This document shows, piece by piece, positions 13,961 to 21,945 of a DNA stretch of 32,791 nucleotides (position 1 is the stretch's first letter; each line of letters begins with the position of its first letter). The notes beneath the pieces are model-generated. The model had not been told where the DNA came from, made no database searches, and saw only the letters and a program-made list of their open reading frames with translations. The position numbers and the translations under genes are program-made. Source of the stretch: Lachnospiraceae bacterium (GTDB lineage Bacteria; Bacillota; Clostridia; Lachnospirales; Lachnospiraceae); the NCBI GenBank assembly GCA_910574715.1, contig CAJTCH010000052.1, positions 1-32,791 on the forward strand. The letters are read 5' to 3'.

Positions 13961-16514
13961 CCGAAACAAAAATGCAATGAAACGGGTAGAGAAAGGAATG
14001 ATGAAAGCAAACAGTACCCGCAATCTGTTTGCAATGTCCGCAATCATCCTTACCACCTTTATGATTACCACGGTTTTCAGCTTAGCTATTAACTATATAG
14101 AAAATATGAATCTAATGCAGATGCGTACTCTGGGTACAGCCGCTGATGTTTCTCTTGCTATGCCGACAAAAGAACAAGAGCAGCAAATTACATCACTGGA
14201 TTATGTGAAAACTGTTGGTGTGCGATATATGGCAGGCTCGATTTCCAAGAAGAACGCCGAGGGACGTGAATTTTCCATAGTGCTTCAATATTATGACACC
14301 ACCGAATGGGAAAAACATTATCAGAAAGCAATCAGTGGTTTCGTTGGAAAATACCCTGCAAATGAAAATGAGATTATGCTGTCTGAGGACGCCCTCTCAC
14401 AGCTCGGCATCAAAGCCCCAGAGCTGTATATGGAAATCCCTCTGTCCTATTCTGACAGGAATGGCAGGCAGGAAAGAATTTTTACTTTAAGCGGCTGGTT
14501 CCATTCCTATACCGATACGGGAATGGGTTTTGTATCGGAGAGCTATTGTAAAAATGCAGGCTGCACAATGGTGGAGGACGGTGTGCTCTCCTTGTCGTTA
14601 AAGAAAATGCCCGATGATTTTCTCCGTCTCCAAAGAGATGTGAAGCTGAACGAAAACCAATTTTGGGATGGTGCGGTTTTGATGAAATCCTCAAGCGGCT
14701 CAGTCGTCGCAATGGTCATCTTTTTGGTAATGTTTATCATTGGCAGCGGTTATCTGTTGATTTACAATGTCCTATATGTATCGATTTCCAAAGATACCCG
14801 TTTTTACGGCTTGATGAAAACGCTTGGCACAACGCAGACACAAATTAAATCGCTGGTTAAAAGACAGGCAGTAAAATTTGCCTGTATCGGCATACCGATT
14901 GGTATTTTATTGGCAACAACCGTTTCCTTTGGATTTGTTCCGCTTTTTCTGGAAAAGGGGTTTAATCAAGGTAAGTCGGCGATGGAAGCCGTGGTATTTT
15001 TCCATCCGTCAATCTATATTTTGTCTATCCTCTTTTCAGCATTCACAGTCTGGATTGCCTGCAACGCACCTGCGAAAGCTGCGGCAAAGACCTCGCCCAT
15101 AGAAGCCTTGAAGTATCAGAACTTTGCACCTCAAAAGACAAAAAACAGAAATTCCAAAAACGGCGGCAAACTATATATCATGGCGTTTCATAATGTTTTC
15201 CGTGACAAGAAACGGGCAATCCTTGTGTTTATGTCTTTATTTATGGGAATTACAATGATTTTAGGAGTGAATGGCATAGTTGGAAGCTATAAAGCAGAAA
15301 ACTATGTGAATCAGTATATGGATTACAATTTTGAATACGCTGATATTCAAGTCAGACAGTATGAACAACTCCAAAAAGAAGTACCGCAGTTTGACGAGCA
15401 TTTTATAGAACAGATTGAGCAAATCGAGGGTATTAAAAACGTGGAGATTCAAAAGACAGTCTGGGCGGGCATTGATTTTGACGAATCAGATTTTAGAGAT
15501 TTTATGAAAATCAAGTATGAGGACAGCAGCTATAAAGCCAACAGGCAGTCTTATGAACAAATGCTTGCAGGATTAAGGGCGTATGCGAATGCAGGCGAAT
15601 ACGGTTGCTACATCACGACCCTTATGGATGAAAGGATTTTAGAAGAATATAATGAAAACCATCCCAAAACAGCCATTGACCTTGAAGCCTTTTGGCGTGG
15701 CGAAATCGTGATTACAGGTTGGGATAATAGCAACTATAATGCCCCAAATGCCGCCTTGGTGGGAAAAACACTGACACTGACTGCCAAAAGTGCAGACGGA
15801 AAGGCAACTGATTTTCTTGTCGGTGGAGCATTTGATTTTATGGATGATACCAATAGGCTTTCCACTACCATAGGTCATCACAAAATGGTAGAAATCGTAC
15901 CAGACATCATCTATGTCAGTGAAGCGGGTATGGAACGCTTGACCGGGGAGGCTCTTATTTCCGGTATTGGTGTGGATATTGAGGACATAAACGACTTAGA
16001 GCGGGTAGACAGCGAATTGCAGGGAATCAACCGAACCCTAACTACAGCAGAGTGGGACTTCAAAAGTACAGTTGATACAGTAGAACAGTTTAACCAAATG
16101 ATATACGCTCAAAAATTGTTAGGAAACGGCGTGGCTGCCCTGCTCATCGTAATTGGATTGATTAACTTTGTGAATGTAATGGTGACGGGCGTGGCTGCAA
16201 GAAAAAATGAATTTGCCATAATGGAAAGCATCGGCACAACGAAAAAACAGCTTAGGAAAATATTGACCGTAGAGGGCGGTATTTATGCCCTCATCTCCAC
16301 GCTGCTGATTTTGACTTTTGGAAATGCGTTCCTTATGCTTGTGGCAGACGCAGTACCGAATCTGGCAAACTATGCCGTATTTGAGTATCCCGTTGGACTG
16401 GTAATCCGCTTGATTGCGGCAATCTTTGTGATATGCCTTAACGTTCCCGGGATTGTTTATAAGCTGATTTCCAATGAAACAGTCATAGAACGGATGTGCA
16501 GTTTTGATAATTAA
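13950..16514 (+). CDS. FtsX-like ABC transporter permease (BceB/VexP-like)
   Basis: An 854-aa membrane protein. The ATG at 13950 (MHDNRNKN) lies inside the end of the ATPase gene with GGGAGG upstream. It has two FtsX domains: a first membrane helix at about residues 24-48, a large outer loop (about 60-255), three helices to about 390, then a second set with one helix near 440, a second outer loop of about 250 residues, and three C-terminal helices. The eight-helix, two-loop form is closer to VexP/MacB-doubled permeases than to the ten-helix BceB with one sensor loop. Probable role is peptide-antibiotic removal or sensing with the kinase at 17269; the substrate is unknown. Confidence 0.88.
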   Translation: MHDNRNKNAMKRVEKGMMKANSTRNLFAMSAIILTTFMITTVFSLAINYIENMNLMQMRTLGTAADVSLAMPTKEQEQQITSLDYVKTVGVRYMAGSISKKNAEGREFSIVLQYYDTTEWEKHYQKAISGFVGKYPANENEIMLSEDALSQLGIKAPELYMEIPLSYSDRNGRQERIFTLSGWFHSYTDTGMGFVSESYCKNAGCTMVEDGVLSLSLKKMPDDFLRLQRDVKLNENQFWDGAVLMKSSSGSVVAMVIFLVMFIIGSGYLLIYNVLYVSISKDTRFYGLMKTLGTTQTQIKSLVKRQAVKFACIGIPIGILLATTVSFGFVPLFLEKGFNQGKSAMEAVVFFHPSIYILSILFSAFTVWIACNAPAKAAAKTSPIEALKYQNFAPQKTKNRNSKNGGKLYIMAFHNVFRDKKRAILVFMSLFMGITMILGVNGIVGSYKAENYVNQYMDYNFEYADIQVRQYEQLQKEVPQFDEHFIEQIEQIEGIKNVEIQKTVWAGIDFDESDFRDFMKIKYEDSSYKANRQSYEQMLAGLRAYANAGEYGCYITTLMDERILEEYNENHPKTAIDLEAFWRGEIVITGWDNSNYNAPNAALVGKTLTLTAKSADGKATDFLVGGAFDFMDDTNRLSTTIGHHKMVEIVPDIIYVSEAGMERLTGEALISGIGVDIEDINDLERVDSELQGINRTLTTAEWDFKSTVDTVEQFNQMIYAQKLLGNGVAALLIVIGLINFVNVMVTGVAARKNEFAIMESIGTTKKQLRKILTVEGGIYALISTLLILTFGNAFLMLVADAVPNLANYAVFEYPVGLVIRLIAAIFVICLNVPGIVYKLISNETVIERMCSFDN

Positions 16515-16525
16515 ATAAGCATTGA

Positions 16526-16560
16526 CAGGTGCAGACGCAAACCTGCTGCGTCTGTACCTG
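16526..16560 (+). terminator. Strong hairpin between permease and response regulator
   Basis: CAGGTGCAGACGCA (16526-16539) pairs with TGCGTCTGTACCTG (16547-16560) with one mismatch and a 7-base loop. Only CCATTAAAAT follows, so termination would be weak. It may set unequal levels of transporter and regulator, or protect mRNA ends. Confidence 0.55.
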
Positions 16561-16600
16561 CCATTAAAATCTATTGAGGAAAGGTGGTGTGTTTCAGACT

Positions 16601-17266
16601 ATGGCAAATATCTTTTTACTCGAAGATGACAAGATTTTATCGAAAGGAATTTCGATTGCCTTGAAAAAAGACAGTCATGCCATAACTGCTGCTTATGGTT
16701 TTGTGGACGCTTTAGCACAATATCAAAAGCTGAAAACTGACCTGTTTTTGCTTGACATCAATCTGCCCGATGGCAGCGGTTTGGAATTGTGCAGAAAAAT
16801 TCGTGAAACATCCGATACACCAATTCTGTTTTTGACAGCCAATGATACCGAAGAAAATATGTTGGAGGGATTCGGGGCGGGATGTGATGACTATATTTCC
16901 AAGCCGTTTTCCCTTGAAGTTTTGCGAAAAAAGGTACTTGCTATCTTGAAACGCACAGGCGGCGACAGCCCCCGTATGAAATATAAGAGCCTGGAGATAG
17001 ATACGGATAAATGCCTTGTTCTGTTAAACGGAGAGGAAATACATCTGACTGCTACCGAATATAAACTGCTTTTGTATCTGATACAAAACAAAGGAAAAGT
17101 CATTACAAAAACAATGCTTTTGGAACACCTTTGGGATATAGACGGAAATTTTGTGGATGACAATACAATCCGTGTCAACATTAAAAGGTTACGCCGAAAG
17201 CTGAACGATGAGAAGCAGGAATATATTGTAACTGTTTTTGGCATGGGATATACCTTTGGAGAATGA
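16601..17266 (+). CDS. OmpR/PhoB-family response regulator
   Basis: The receiver domain spans residues 1-115 with the acidic pair near ED9-D10, phosphorylation site D52 in LFLLDINLPDG, the conserved Thr in LFLTAND and the Lys in YISKPF. A winged-helix DNA-binding domain follows (about 125-220; TATEYKLLLYL, NTIRVNIKRLRRKL, GMGYTF). MANIFLLEDD is the natural start; its spacing to AGGAAAGGTGG is long, so a GTG 12 bases earlier is possible. The kinase begins within four bases of its end. It likely binds the TGTAA repeats at 13211 to induce the transporter. Confidence 0.92.
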   Translation: MANIFLLEDDKILSKGISIALKKDSHAITAAYGFVDALAQYQKLKTDLFLLDINLPDGSGLELCRKIRETSDTPILFLTANDTEENMLEGFGAGCDDYISKPFSLEVLRKKVLAILKRTGGDSPRMKYKSLEIDTDKCLVLLNGEEIHLTATEYKLLLYLIQNKGKVITKTMLLEHLWDIDGNFVDDNTIRVNIKRLRRKLNDEKQEYIVTVFGMGYTFGE

Positions 17267-17268
17267 CG

Positions 17269-18285
17269 ATGAAGCATTTTGATATTTACAGAAAACTGGT
17301 TCTGATTACAGGAGCTGTCATATCGGTTTTATCTGTTCTTATGGTGTTTTTTGCAAGAAGCAGCCCTGTTACAATGCTTTGGGGCTTTTCTGGCGTGCTT
17401 ATCTTATTTGCCTTACTGCTCCTGCTTGATTTTCTCCACAATCGTTACAACGATGATTTATTAGAACAGATTACCCTGCTCATAGAATCTTTAGTAGAAC
17501 AGCAGGAACGGCAGATCTTTTCAGAAGCAGAAGATACGCTGACAGCCCGTTTGCAGCATCAGCTTTTAAAACTCCGCAACATTTTGACAGCCCAAAATCA
17601 AATGTTAGCACAGGAAAAAGAACAGATAAAAACGCTAATTTCTGATATTTCACATCAGATAAAAACGCCTATTGCGGCAGCAAATACATTTGCCGAGCTA
17701 CTTAGCGATGGGGAACTGTCTGCGGAAGAAAGAACAGAATATATTACCACTTTGCAGATGTCACTTGGAAAACTGACCTTTTTGACAAACAGCTTGATTA
17801 AAATGTCCCGTCTGGAAAGCGACATTATCAGCTTAAAGCCCGAAAAGAACAGCTTGAACGAGATTGTACTCCAAGCTGTAAAAACGGTATATGCAAAAGC
17901 AAAGGAAAAAGGAATTTTGATAACCTTTGAATGTGACCAAACCTTTGAAGCGGTTTTAGATTTTAACTGGACGGCAGAAGCCATATCAAATGTCATTGAT
18001 AATGCCGTGAAATATACGCCGCAAGGAGGTTTTGTCCGCTTACAGATAACAGAGTACCCGTCCTTTCTGCGGCTTGATATAAGCGACAGCGGTGTTGGCA
18101 TCCCAGAAGAAGAACAGGCTAAGATTTTTGGACGGTTTTACAGAGGAAAACAATCCGTGGGTACTGACGGGGTGGGAATTGGCTTATACCTTACCCGTGA
18201 AATTATCAATAAACAGAATGGATATATGAAAGTCTCATCTGATGAAAACGGAAGCACCTTTTCGATGTTTTTGAAGAAAAACTAA
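17269..18285 (+). CDS. Sensor histidine kinase, short input (BceS/VanS-like)
   Basis: A 338-aa kinase with two membrane helices at residues about 10-28 and 35-55 separated by a few residues, so no real external sensor loop. This intramembrane-sensing design is typical of kinases that read their state from a partner BceB-like permease. The dimerisation domain holds H129 in SDISHQIKTP. The ATPase domain has N-box NVIDNAVKYTPQGG, G1 DSGVGI and G2 GVGIGLYL. Of two tandem ATGs, the second (17269) has GGAG at proper distance. It pairs with the response regulator it adjoins. Confidence 0.92.
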   Translation: MKHFDIYRKLVLITGAVISVLSVLMVFFARSSPVTMLWGFSGVLILFALLLLLDFLHNRYNDDLLEQITLLIESLVEQQERQIFSEAEDTLTARLQHQLLKLRNILTAQNQMLAQEKEQIKTLISDISHQIKTPIAAANTFAELLSDGELSAEERTEYITTLQMSLGKLTFLTNSLIKMSRLESDIISLKPEKNSLNEIVLQAVKTVYAKAKEKGILITFECDQTFEAVLDFNWTAEAISNVIDNAVKYTPQGGFVRLQITEYPSFLRLDISDSGVGIPEEEQAKIFGRFYRGKQSVGTDGVGIGLYLTREIINKQNGYMKVSSDENGSTFSMFLKKN

Positions 18286-18305
18286 AAAGGAATGAAAGGA
18301 ACAGA

Positions 18306-18479
18306 ATGAAGCAAATACATTGGATATGCTGCCCAAACTGCGGCAGTAAAACTCGTGACAGGCTTAGAGAGGATACTATTTTGATAAACTACCCTATCTA
18401 CTGTCCGAAGTGTAAACAGGAAACTTTAATCAATGCAAGGAATTTACAGATAACTGTCATCAAAGAGCCGGACGCATAG
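18306..18479 (+). CDS. Cysteine-rich KTR-domain protein, 57 aa
   Basis: A short product with two Cys pairs, CCPNCGSKTRDRLREDT and YCPKCKQETLINA, forming a probable four-Cys zinc site (rubredoxin-like knuckles), and the KTR triplet after the first knuckle that names the family (Cys_rich_KTR, Pfam PF14205 type). AAAGGA stands eight bases before the ATG. Such proteins are often found at the edge of two-component and transporter cassettes in conjugative elements of Firmicutes; their role is unknown. It lies 20 bases after the kinase and is probably the last gene of the operon, followed by a hairpin. Confidence 0.85.
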   Translation: MKQIHWICCPNCGSKTRDRLREDTILINYPIYCPKCKQETLINARNLQITVIKEPDA

Positions 18480-18481
18480 AC

Positions 18482-18526
18482 ACAGAGCCGATGAACAAGT
18501 GAGCAATCACGGTTTATCGGCTCTGT
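18482..18526 (+). terminator. Terminator hairpin after the KTR gene
   Basis: ACAGAGCCGAT (18482-18492) pairs perfectly with ATCGGCTCTGT (18516-18526), followed by TCTTTATAT. The stem is 11 bases with a 23-base loop. Confidence 0.65.
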
Positions 18527-18551
18527 TCTTTATATAACCACGGGCAGTGCA

Positions 18552-18588
18552 AGCCCACCGAATAAAAAAAACGATGTATCGGTGGGCT
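18552..18588. repeat. Second perfect hairpin after the KTR gene
   Basis: AGCCCACCGA (18552-18561) pairs with TCGGTGGGCT (18579-18588); the loop is A-rich. No T-run follows on the plus strand. Possibly a backup terminator or processing site. Confidence 0.55.
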
Positions 18589-18853
18589 GATTAGCCATGC
18601 TCTGAACACTCTCCGACTTCGCTTTTTGGAGTTTGGAGGGATTTTTATTGCCTACAAGCAGCTTTCACCTGCATCTACATATACCATACCGAGGATGGAC
18701 GAATAACCTGTTAAAAAAATCCTCGTCAACACATGGGGGCTTTCTACCCTGCAAGTAGAAGTCAAATCTCTACATAATAGAAAAAAAATCTCCATAGACC
18801 GTAAAGGTGTGACAGCCTTTGTTGTCGCCAAATAAGGATATTTTTATGTAGGG
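18589..18853. other. Gap between KTR gene hairpins and recombinase
   Basis: No supported gene. Frames are short and lack ribosome binding sites. As the sequence just beyond the recombinase stop, it is where an attachment-site half would be looked for, but I cannot recognise one. Confidence 0.35.
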
Positions 18854-18883
18854 TACGGTGTAACTAAAATTGGTTGCACCGTA
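18854..18883 (-). terminator. Hairpin after the recombinase stop
   Basis: TACGGTGTAAC and a nearly complementary GTTGCACCGTA form a stem with two mismatches, eight bases beyond the minus-strand stop. It is likely the transcript end of the recombinase gene and may work in both directions. Confidence 0.55.
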
Positions 18884-18891
18884 TCTCTTTG

Positions 18892-20172
18892 TTACGCCAC
18901 AAATTTGAAGTCCTGCGGGTTGTTCCGTATTTCTTCCATCGTGGCAAGGATTTCTTTTTCGGTAGGAATATCTATCATCCCTACTGCCGTGAAGTAAATA
19001 TCCACCTTCACATGGCTGTGACCGCCGGATTTGTCGCTGTTATGGACTTCGATACGCTCAATCAGCGAATTGACAAGCGTAGGGGTAAGTTCCTTAATGT
19101 CAGTCATTTCCCGAAGTGTGCGTAAGACAAGCCGTAAATCCACTATCCGCTGTTCGGCGTTCTGCAAGGTCTGTTGGCTTTTGGAAACTTCCTGCGTCAA
19201 TGATTTTTGTTCCTTTTCATAGCTTTGGAGCATTTTAGCGAACCGTTCATCAGAGAGAACACCGCCGGCATTCTGCTCAAATACTTTTTCAATCAGCTTG
19301 TCGATTTCTGTTATCCGCCTTGTGCCGTTCTCAACCGCCTGCTTGAGTCTTTTGTATTCTTTTTGCCGCATGGCGTTGTTTTTCTTTGCCAGCAGATACA
19401 GGAATACAGGCTCATAGCAGCGGACAAAATCGGATAAGTCGCTGACAGCTTCTAGCACAAGCCTTTCAAGGACAATATCACGGATATAGTGCATGGCGCA
19501 TTCCCCTCTGCCGGATTTATATTTGGAACAGCGGAAATGCTCCTGTTTCCTTGTCATGCTTTTGGCGGCTACAAAGTGCATTTTTGATTTACAGTCATAA
19601 CAATATACTAATCCTGAAAAGAGGCTTGTCCTGCCAGTTTTCGTCGGTCTGCGTTTGTGTCTCCGAAGCTCCTGCACTCTTAGCCACTGTTCCTCGGAGA
19701 TGATGGCTTCTTGCATGTCAGGTATGATTTGGTAATCTTCCTCGCTGTGTTGGATTCTCTTATGGACTTTGTAACTGACGGTAGTGCTTTTGAAATTGAC
19801 GGCGCAGCCGGTGTACTGCCTGTTTTCAAGGATATACCCAACGGTCGCCTGTTCCCACCCATAAAGGTTTTTGGGGACTTTCTGCGCATGTTTCCTGCCG
19901 ATGGATTCAAAATAGGCGGCGGGGGAGAGTATCTGTTCTTCCTCAAGCTGCCTTGCAATCTGCATCGGGCCTTTCCCTGCAAGGCACAGGGCAAAAATCT
20001 TCCTTACGGTTTCTGCCGCCGGTTCGTCGATTACCCATTGCTTCGGATTAGCTTCCGATTTCCTGTACCCATAGGGTACGATAGAAGCGATACGCTCCCC
20101 ATGTTCCGCTTTAGACTGCCACACCGCACGGATTTTCTTAGAGGTCTGCGCCGCATACCATTCATTGAACAC
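18892..20172 (-). pseudogene. Large serine recombinase, catalytic domain missing
   Basis: The 426 residues match the regions behind the catalytic domain of TndX/TnpX-like recombinases. They begin at FNEWYAAQTSKKIRAVWQSK, the linker helix E region, then the recombinase domain (about 20-130; YGYRKSE, GPMQIARQL), a zinc ribbon (GLVYCYDC and FRCSKYKSGRGEC, about 185-225), a coiled coil (about 265-345) and a C-terminal domain ending IERIEVHN...HVKVDIYF. The preceding 130-150 residues, with the nucleophilic Ser and its Arg cluster, are absent. An in-frame TAA stands two codons before the GTG at 20172. It cannot cut DNA alone, though it may still bind att sites. Confidence 0.9.
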
Positions 20173-20254
20173 AGGTTATTGGGGAAAGGGAAAGCAAACA
20201 GGCAAAAATCCAGTATTCATGCGGGTTTGCGGCGAGATGGCTCTCAAAAGCTAA
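20170..20254 (+). pseudogene. Unrecognised 3' gene remnant abutting the broken recombinase
   Basis: On the plus strand a frame reads NTGYWGKGKQTGKNPVFMR then VCGEMALKS before a TAA at 20252. Basic, regular composition and the terminator-like hairpin 42 bases later suggest the tail of a real gene whose rest was lost at the same junction that cut the recombinase. I cannot name the family. Confidence 0.3.
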
Positions 20255-20296
20255 CCTCACAAAAGACAGATTATTGCACAATCACATATCGTTTCT

Positions 20297-20336
20297 AAGG
20301 GAGAATGTTGATTCCGGTCACATTCTCCCTTTTTTC
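20297..20336 (+). terminator. Rho-independent terminator
   Basis: AAGGGAGAATG (20297-20307) pairs perfectly with CATTCTCCCTT (20321-20331), followed by a run of T. There is no intact plus-strand gene for it to serve, so it belongs to the remnant just upstream. Confidence 0.8.
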
Positions 20337-20349
20337 ATACTGATTATTC

Positions 20350-20669
20350 TAATGCTTGAGAGCCACCAATTTAATCCTTGGGAGCCACTTATAATTTAAT
20401 GCTTGAGAGCCATTACAATATACTAGATATAGTATGTCTATTATTTACCGCTTATAACATTGTCTCAGAATTGCTTTAAACCTGCAAGGGTAAATACACT
20501 GCGTTGCACCCCTTGCAGGTTTAAAACAATTCTGAGATAGGATAATCAAGCGGTTAAGGCTAAGTGTACTTTGATCATAGATACACTATATATTGTGGTG
20601 GCTCTGAAAGATTAAAATAGACTTGTATTGATGGCTCTGAAGCCTTAGAACAGTGGCTCTCAAGCATTA
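20350..20669. repeat. Mirror-symmetric repeat region (iterons around a long dyad)
   Basis: Three copies of TAATGCTTGAGAGCCA or a 2-base variant start at 20350, 20372 and 20397. Three inverted copies (TGGCTCTCAAGCATTA and variants) lie at 20599, 20632 and 20654. Midway, 28-base arms at 20463-20490 and 20510-20537 are complementary with one mismatch around a 19-base loop, and short matches (ACAATATA, ACCGCTT with AAGCGGT) continue the symmetry. A further forward repeat-like copy is at 20238. No gene fits inside. Candidates: a replication origin with iterons, a recombination or partition site, or two abutting ends of related elements. Confidence 0.75.
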
Positions 20670-20726
20670 AAATAATCACTTAATGCCTGCCGGCCCGGTT
20701 TACGGGGGTATTTCGTAACAAAAGAC

Positions 20727-20756
20727 GCTTCGGGCCAAGTTGGCCCGAGGCCGGAA
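20727..20756 (+). repeat. Palindrome copy 1 (leader of first mobilization gene)
   Basis: The 17-base core CGGGCCAAGTTGGCCCG (20731-20747) is a perfect palindrome around one central base. The 30 bases 20727-20756 are identical to 22617-22646. It ends just before AGGAGG and the ATA start codon of the next gene, so in RNA it would form a hairpin next to the ribosome binding site. Confidence 0.85.
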
Positions 20757-20770
20757 AGGAGGGAACTGCC

Positions 20771-21364
20771 ATAGAGATAAACCAGGGATATGAGATTTTG
20801 CGGTCGGTGGCCTTCACCAACGACCGGGGGTATGCGCTGGGCCACAACCCCAACGCGCCTTCCCCCTTCGTCACATGGACGTTTTATGAAAGTGCCGACG
20901 GGAGCCGTGACTATAACTGGGGCCACTACTTCAAGGACGAAGAGGCCGCCGTCCGGGACTTCGCCCACCGGGCGGCAGAGCACCGCTACCAGTTCGGCGT
21001 GGAGGAACGGGGGCCGGACAGCCAGCGGCAGGGGCCGGGGCATTACCGCTATTACTCCACCCAAAGGCCGGTGGACATAGGGACCTACCCGAAGCCGCCG
21101 GGCAACGGGCCCATAGAGATATTCAACTATGACGAGAGGATTCCGGTGGAGGGCGGGAACATGCTGGCGTGGGGCGAGTTGATCTATGGAAAGCCGCTGA
21201 CTGAAAAGCAGATGTATGATTATGAGCTCAAGCCATCCAGCCACAACCCGGACCGGGCGGGGCGGCCTTCTATCACGGCACAACTAAAGGAAGCGGCGGG
21301 CAGGCCAGAGAAATCAAAGGAACCGGAAAAGCAGAAACACCACAAGGCCCACGAGGGCAGATAG
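20771..21364 (+). CDS. Mobile-element accessory protein of unknown function, ATA start likely
   Basis: The 197-aa product would begin (M)EINQGYEILRSVAFTNDRG, read from an ATA codon eight bases after AGGAGG. Proteins starting EINQGY are familiar to me as hypothetical genes of Lachnospiraceae mobile elements; the first ATG/GTG/TTG in frame is an unsupported TTG 27 bases later, which would remove this start. The middle contains WGHYFKDEEAAVRDFAHRA and ends in a Lys/Glu-rich tail. No catalytic motif is recognised. GC-rich codon use matches the MobC and relaxase genes. It leads the mobilization operon. Confidence 0.65.
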   Translation: MEINQGYEILRSVAFTNDRGYALGHNPNAPSPFVTWTFYESADGSRDYNWGHYFKDEEAAVRDFAHRAAEHRYQFGVEERGPDSQRQGPGHYRYYSTQRPVDIGTYPKPPGNGPIEIFNYDERIPVEGGNMLAWGELIYGKPLTEKQMYDYELKPSSHNPDRAGRPSITAQLKEAAGRPEKSKEPEKQKHHKAHEGR

Positions 21365-21372
21365 GAGGATCT

Positions 21373-21558
21373 ATGAACGAGAAAGACAATCCCTTATTGA
21401 CTGCGGAACTTACGGAGGAACAGAACGGGAACATGCTGGACGGCATACTGAACAACCTTCCGCCTTCGCCCCTCCCCCAGAGACCGGAGGAAAAAGAGCT
21501 TGACAGAGTGAAGGAGCCGCCTGCCCCGAAACGGAGCCGGGAACGGGAGGAACGCTGA
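21373..21558 (+). CDS. Small mobilization-operon protein, 61 aa
   Basis: A hydrophilic, disordered-looking product with ATG behind TAGGAGG. It contains NGNMLDGILNNLPPSPLPQ and a charged end rich in Glu, Arg and Pro. Its TGA stop overlaps the probable CTG start of the MobC gene (CTGA), so the two are translationally coupled. Function unknown; in related elements a segment like this precedes MobC, so it could be a helper, or the two could once have been one reading frame. Confidence 0.55.
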   Translation: MNEKDNPLLTAELTEEQNGNMLDGILNNLPPSPLPQRPEEKELDRVKEPPAPKRSREREER

Positions 21559-21899
21559 CGGCAGGGAGGAAACGGGACAGGCACCTGAACGTGATGGTGA
21601 CGGCGGACGAGCTGGCCCAGATACACGGGCGCATGGCCGAGGCAGGCATCTCCAACGCCGGGGCCTATATGCGGAAGATGGCCTTAAACGGCTATATCCT
21701 CCATGTGGACCTTGCGCCGGTACGGGAGCTGGTCTCCTTGCAGCGGCGGTGTTCCAACAACCTGAACCAGATAGCCGTCCACGCCCACACCTACGGGCTG
21801 TACCCGGAGGAGATAGACGGGCTGAAAGAGGACTATGAAAAGCTGTGGGAGCAGCTGTCCGGGGTATTGAAGGAGTTGGCGGCGCTGGTGGGGAAATAA
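21555..21899 (+). CDS. mobC: MobC-type relaxosome accessory protein, CTG start likely
   Basis: The 114-aa protein reads TAGRKRDRHLNVMVTADELA, then AEAGISNAGAYMRKMALNGY and LVSLQRRCSNNLNQIAVHA, a ribbon-helix-helix-type start followed by the conserved MobC block (Pfam PF05713 type). MobC helps the relaxase open oriT. The basic N-terminal strand TAGRKRDRHLNV would be lost if translation began at the GTG or ATG at 21591-21594, so the CTG at 21555, which overlaps the previous stop as CTGA, is preferred. GGGAGG stands four bases before it. Upstream of relaxase as expected, but separated by an opposing gene. Confidence 0.85.
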   Translation: MTAGRKRDRHLNVMVTADELAQIHGRMAEAGISNAGAYMRKMALNGYILHVDLAPVRELVSLQRRCSNNLNQIAVHAHTYGLYPEEIDGLKEDYEKLWEQLSGVLKELAALVGK

Positions 21900-21903
21900 A
21901 ATT

Positions 21904-21935
21904 GAGGGATACAGATTCTACGGTCTGTATCCCTC
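21904..21935. terminator. Bidirectional terminator between mobC and SieB-like gene
   Basis: GAGGGATACAG (21904-21914) and CTGTATCCCTC (21925-21935) are perfect 11-base arms with a 10-base loop, placed between two convergent genes. A TTTGTTTTT tract follows after a few bases on the plus strand. Confidence 0.75.
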
Positions 21936-21945
21936 CGATTTGTTT

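Noticed and set aside
19711..20298. Long plus-strand frame opposite the serine recombinase
   Set aside because: It is the antisense of the recombinase for most of its length, has no ribosome binding site or family features, and only its last 28 codons leave the recombinase.
20660..21283. 207-codon minus-strand frame over the first mobilization gene
   Set aside because: It is antisense to a gene with a clear leader and family-like start, with Arg/Pro-rich content typical of GC-rich shadow frames.
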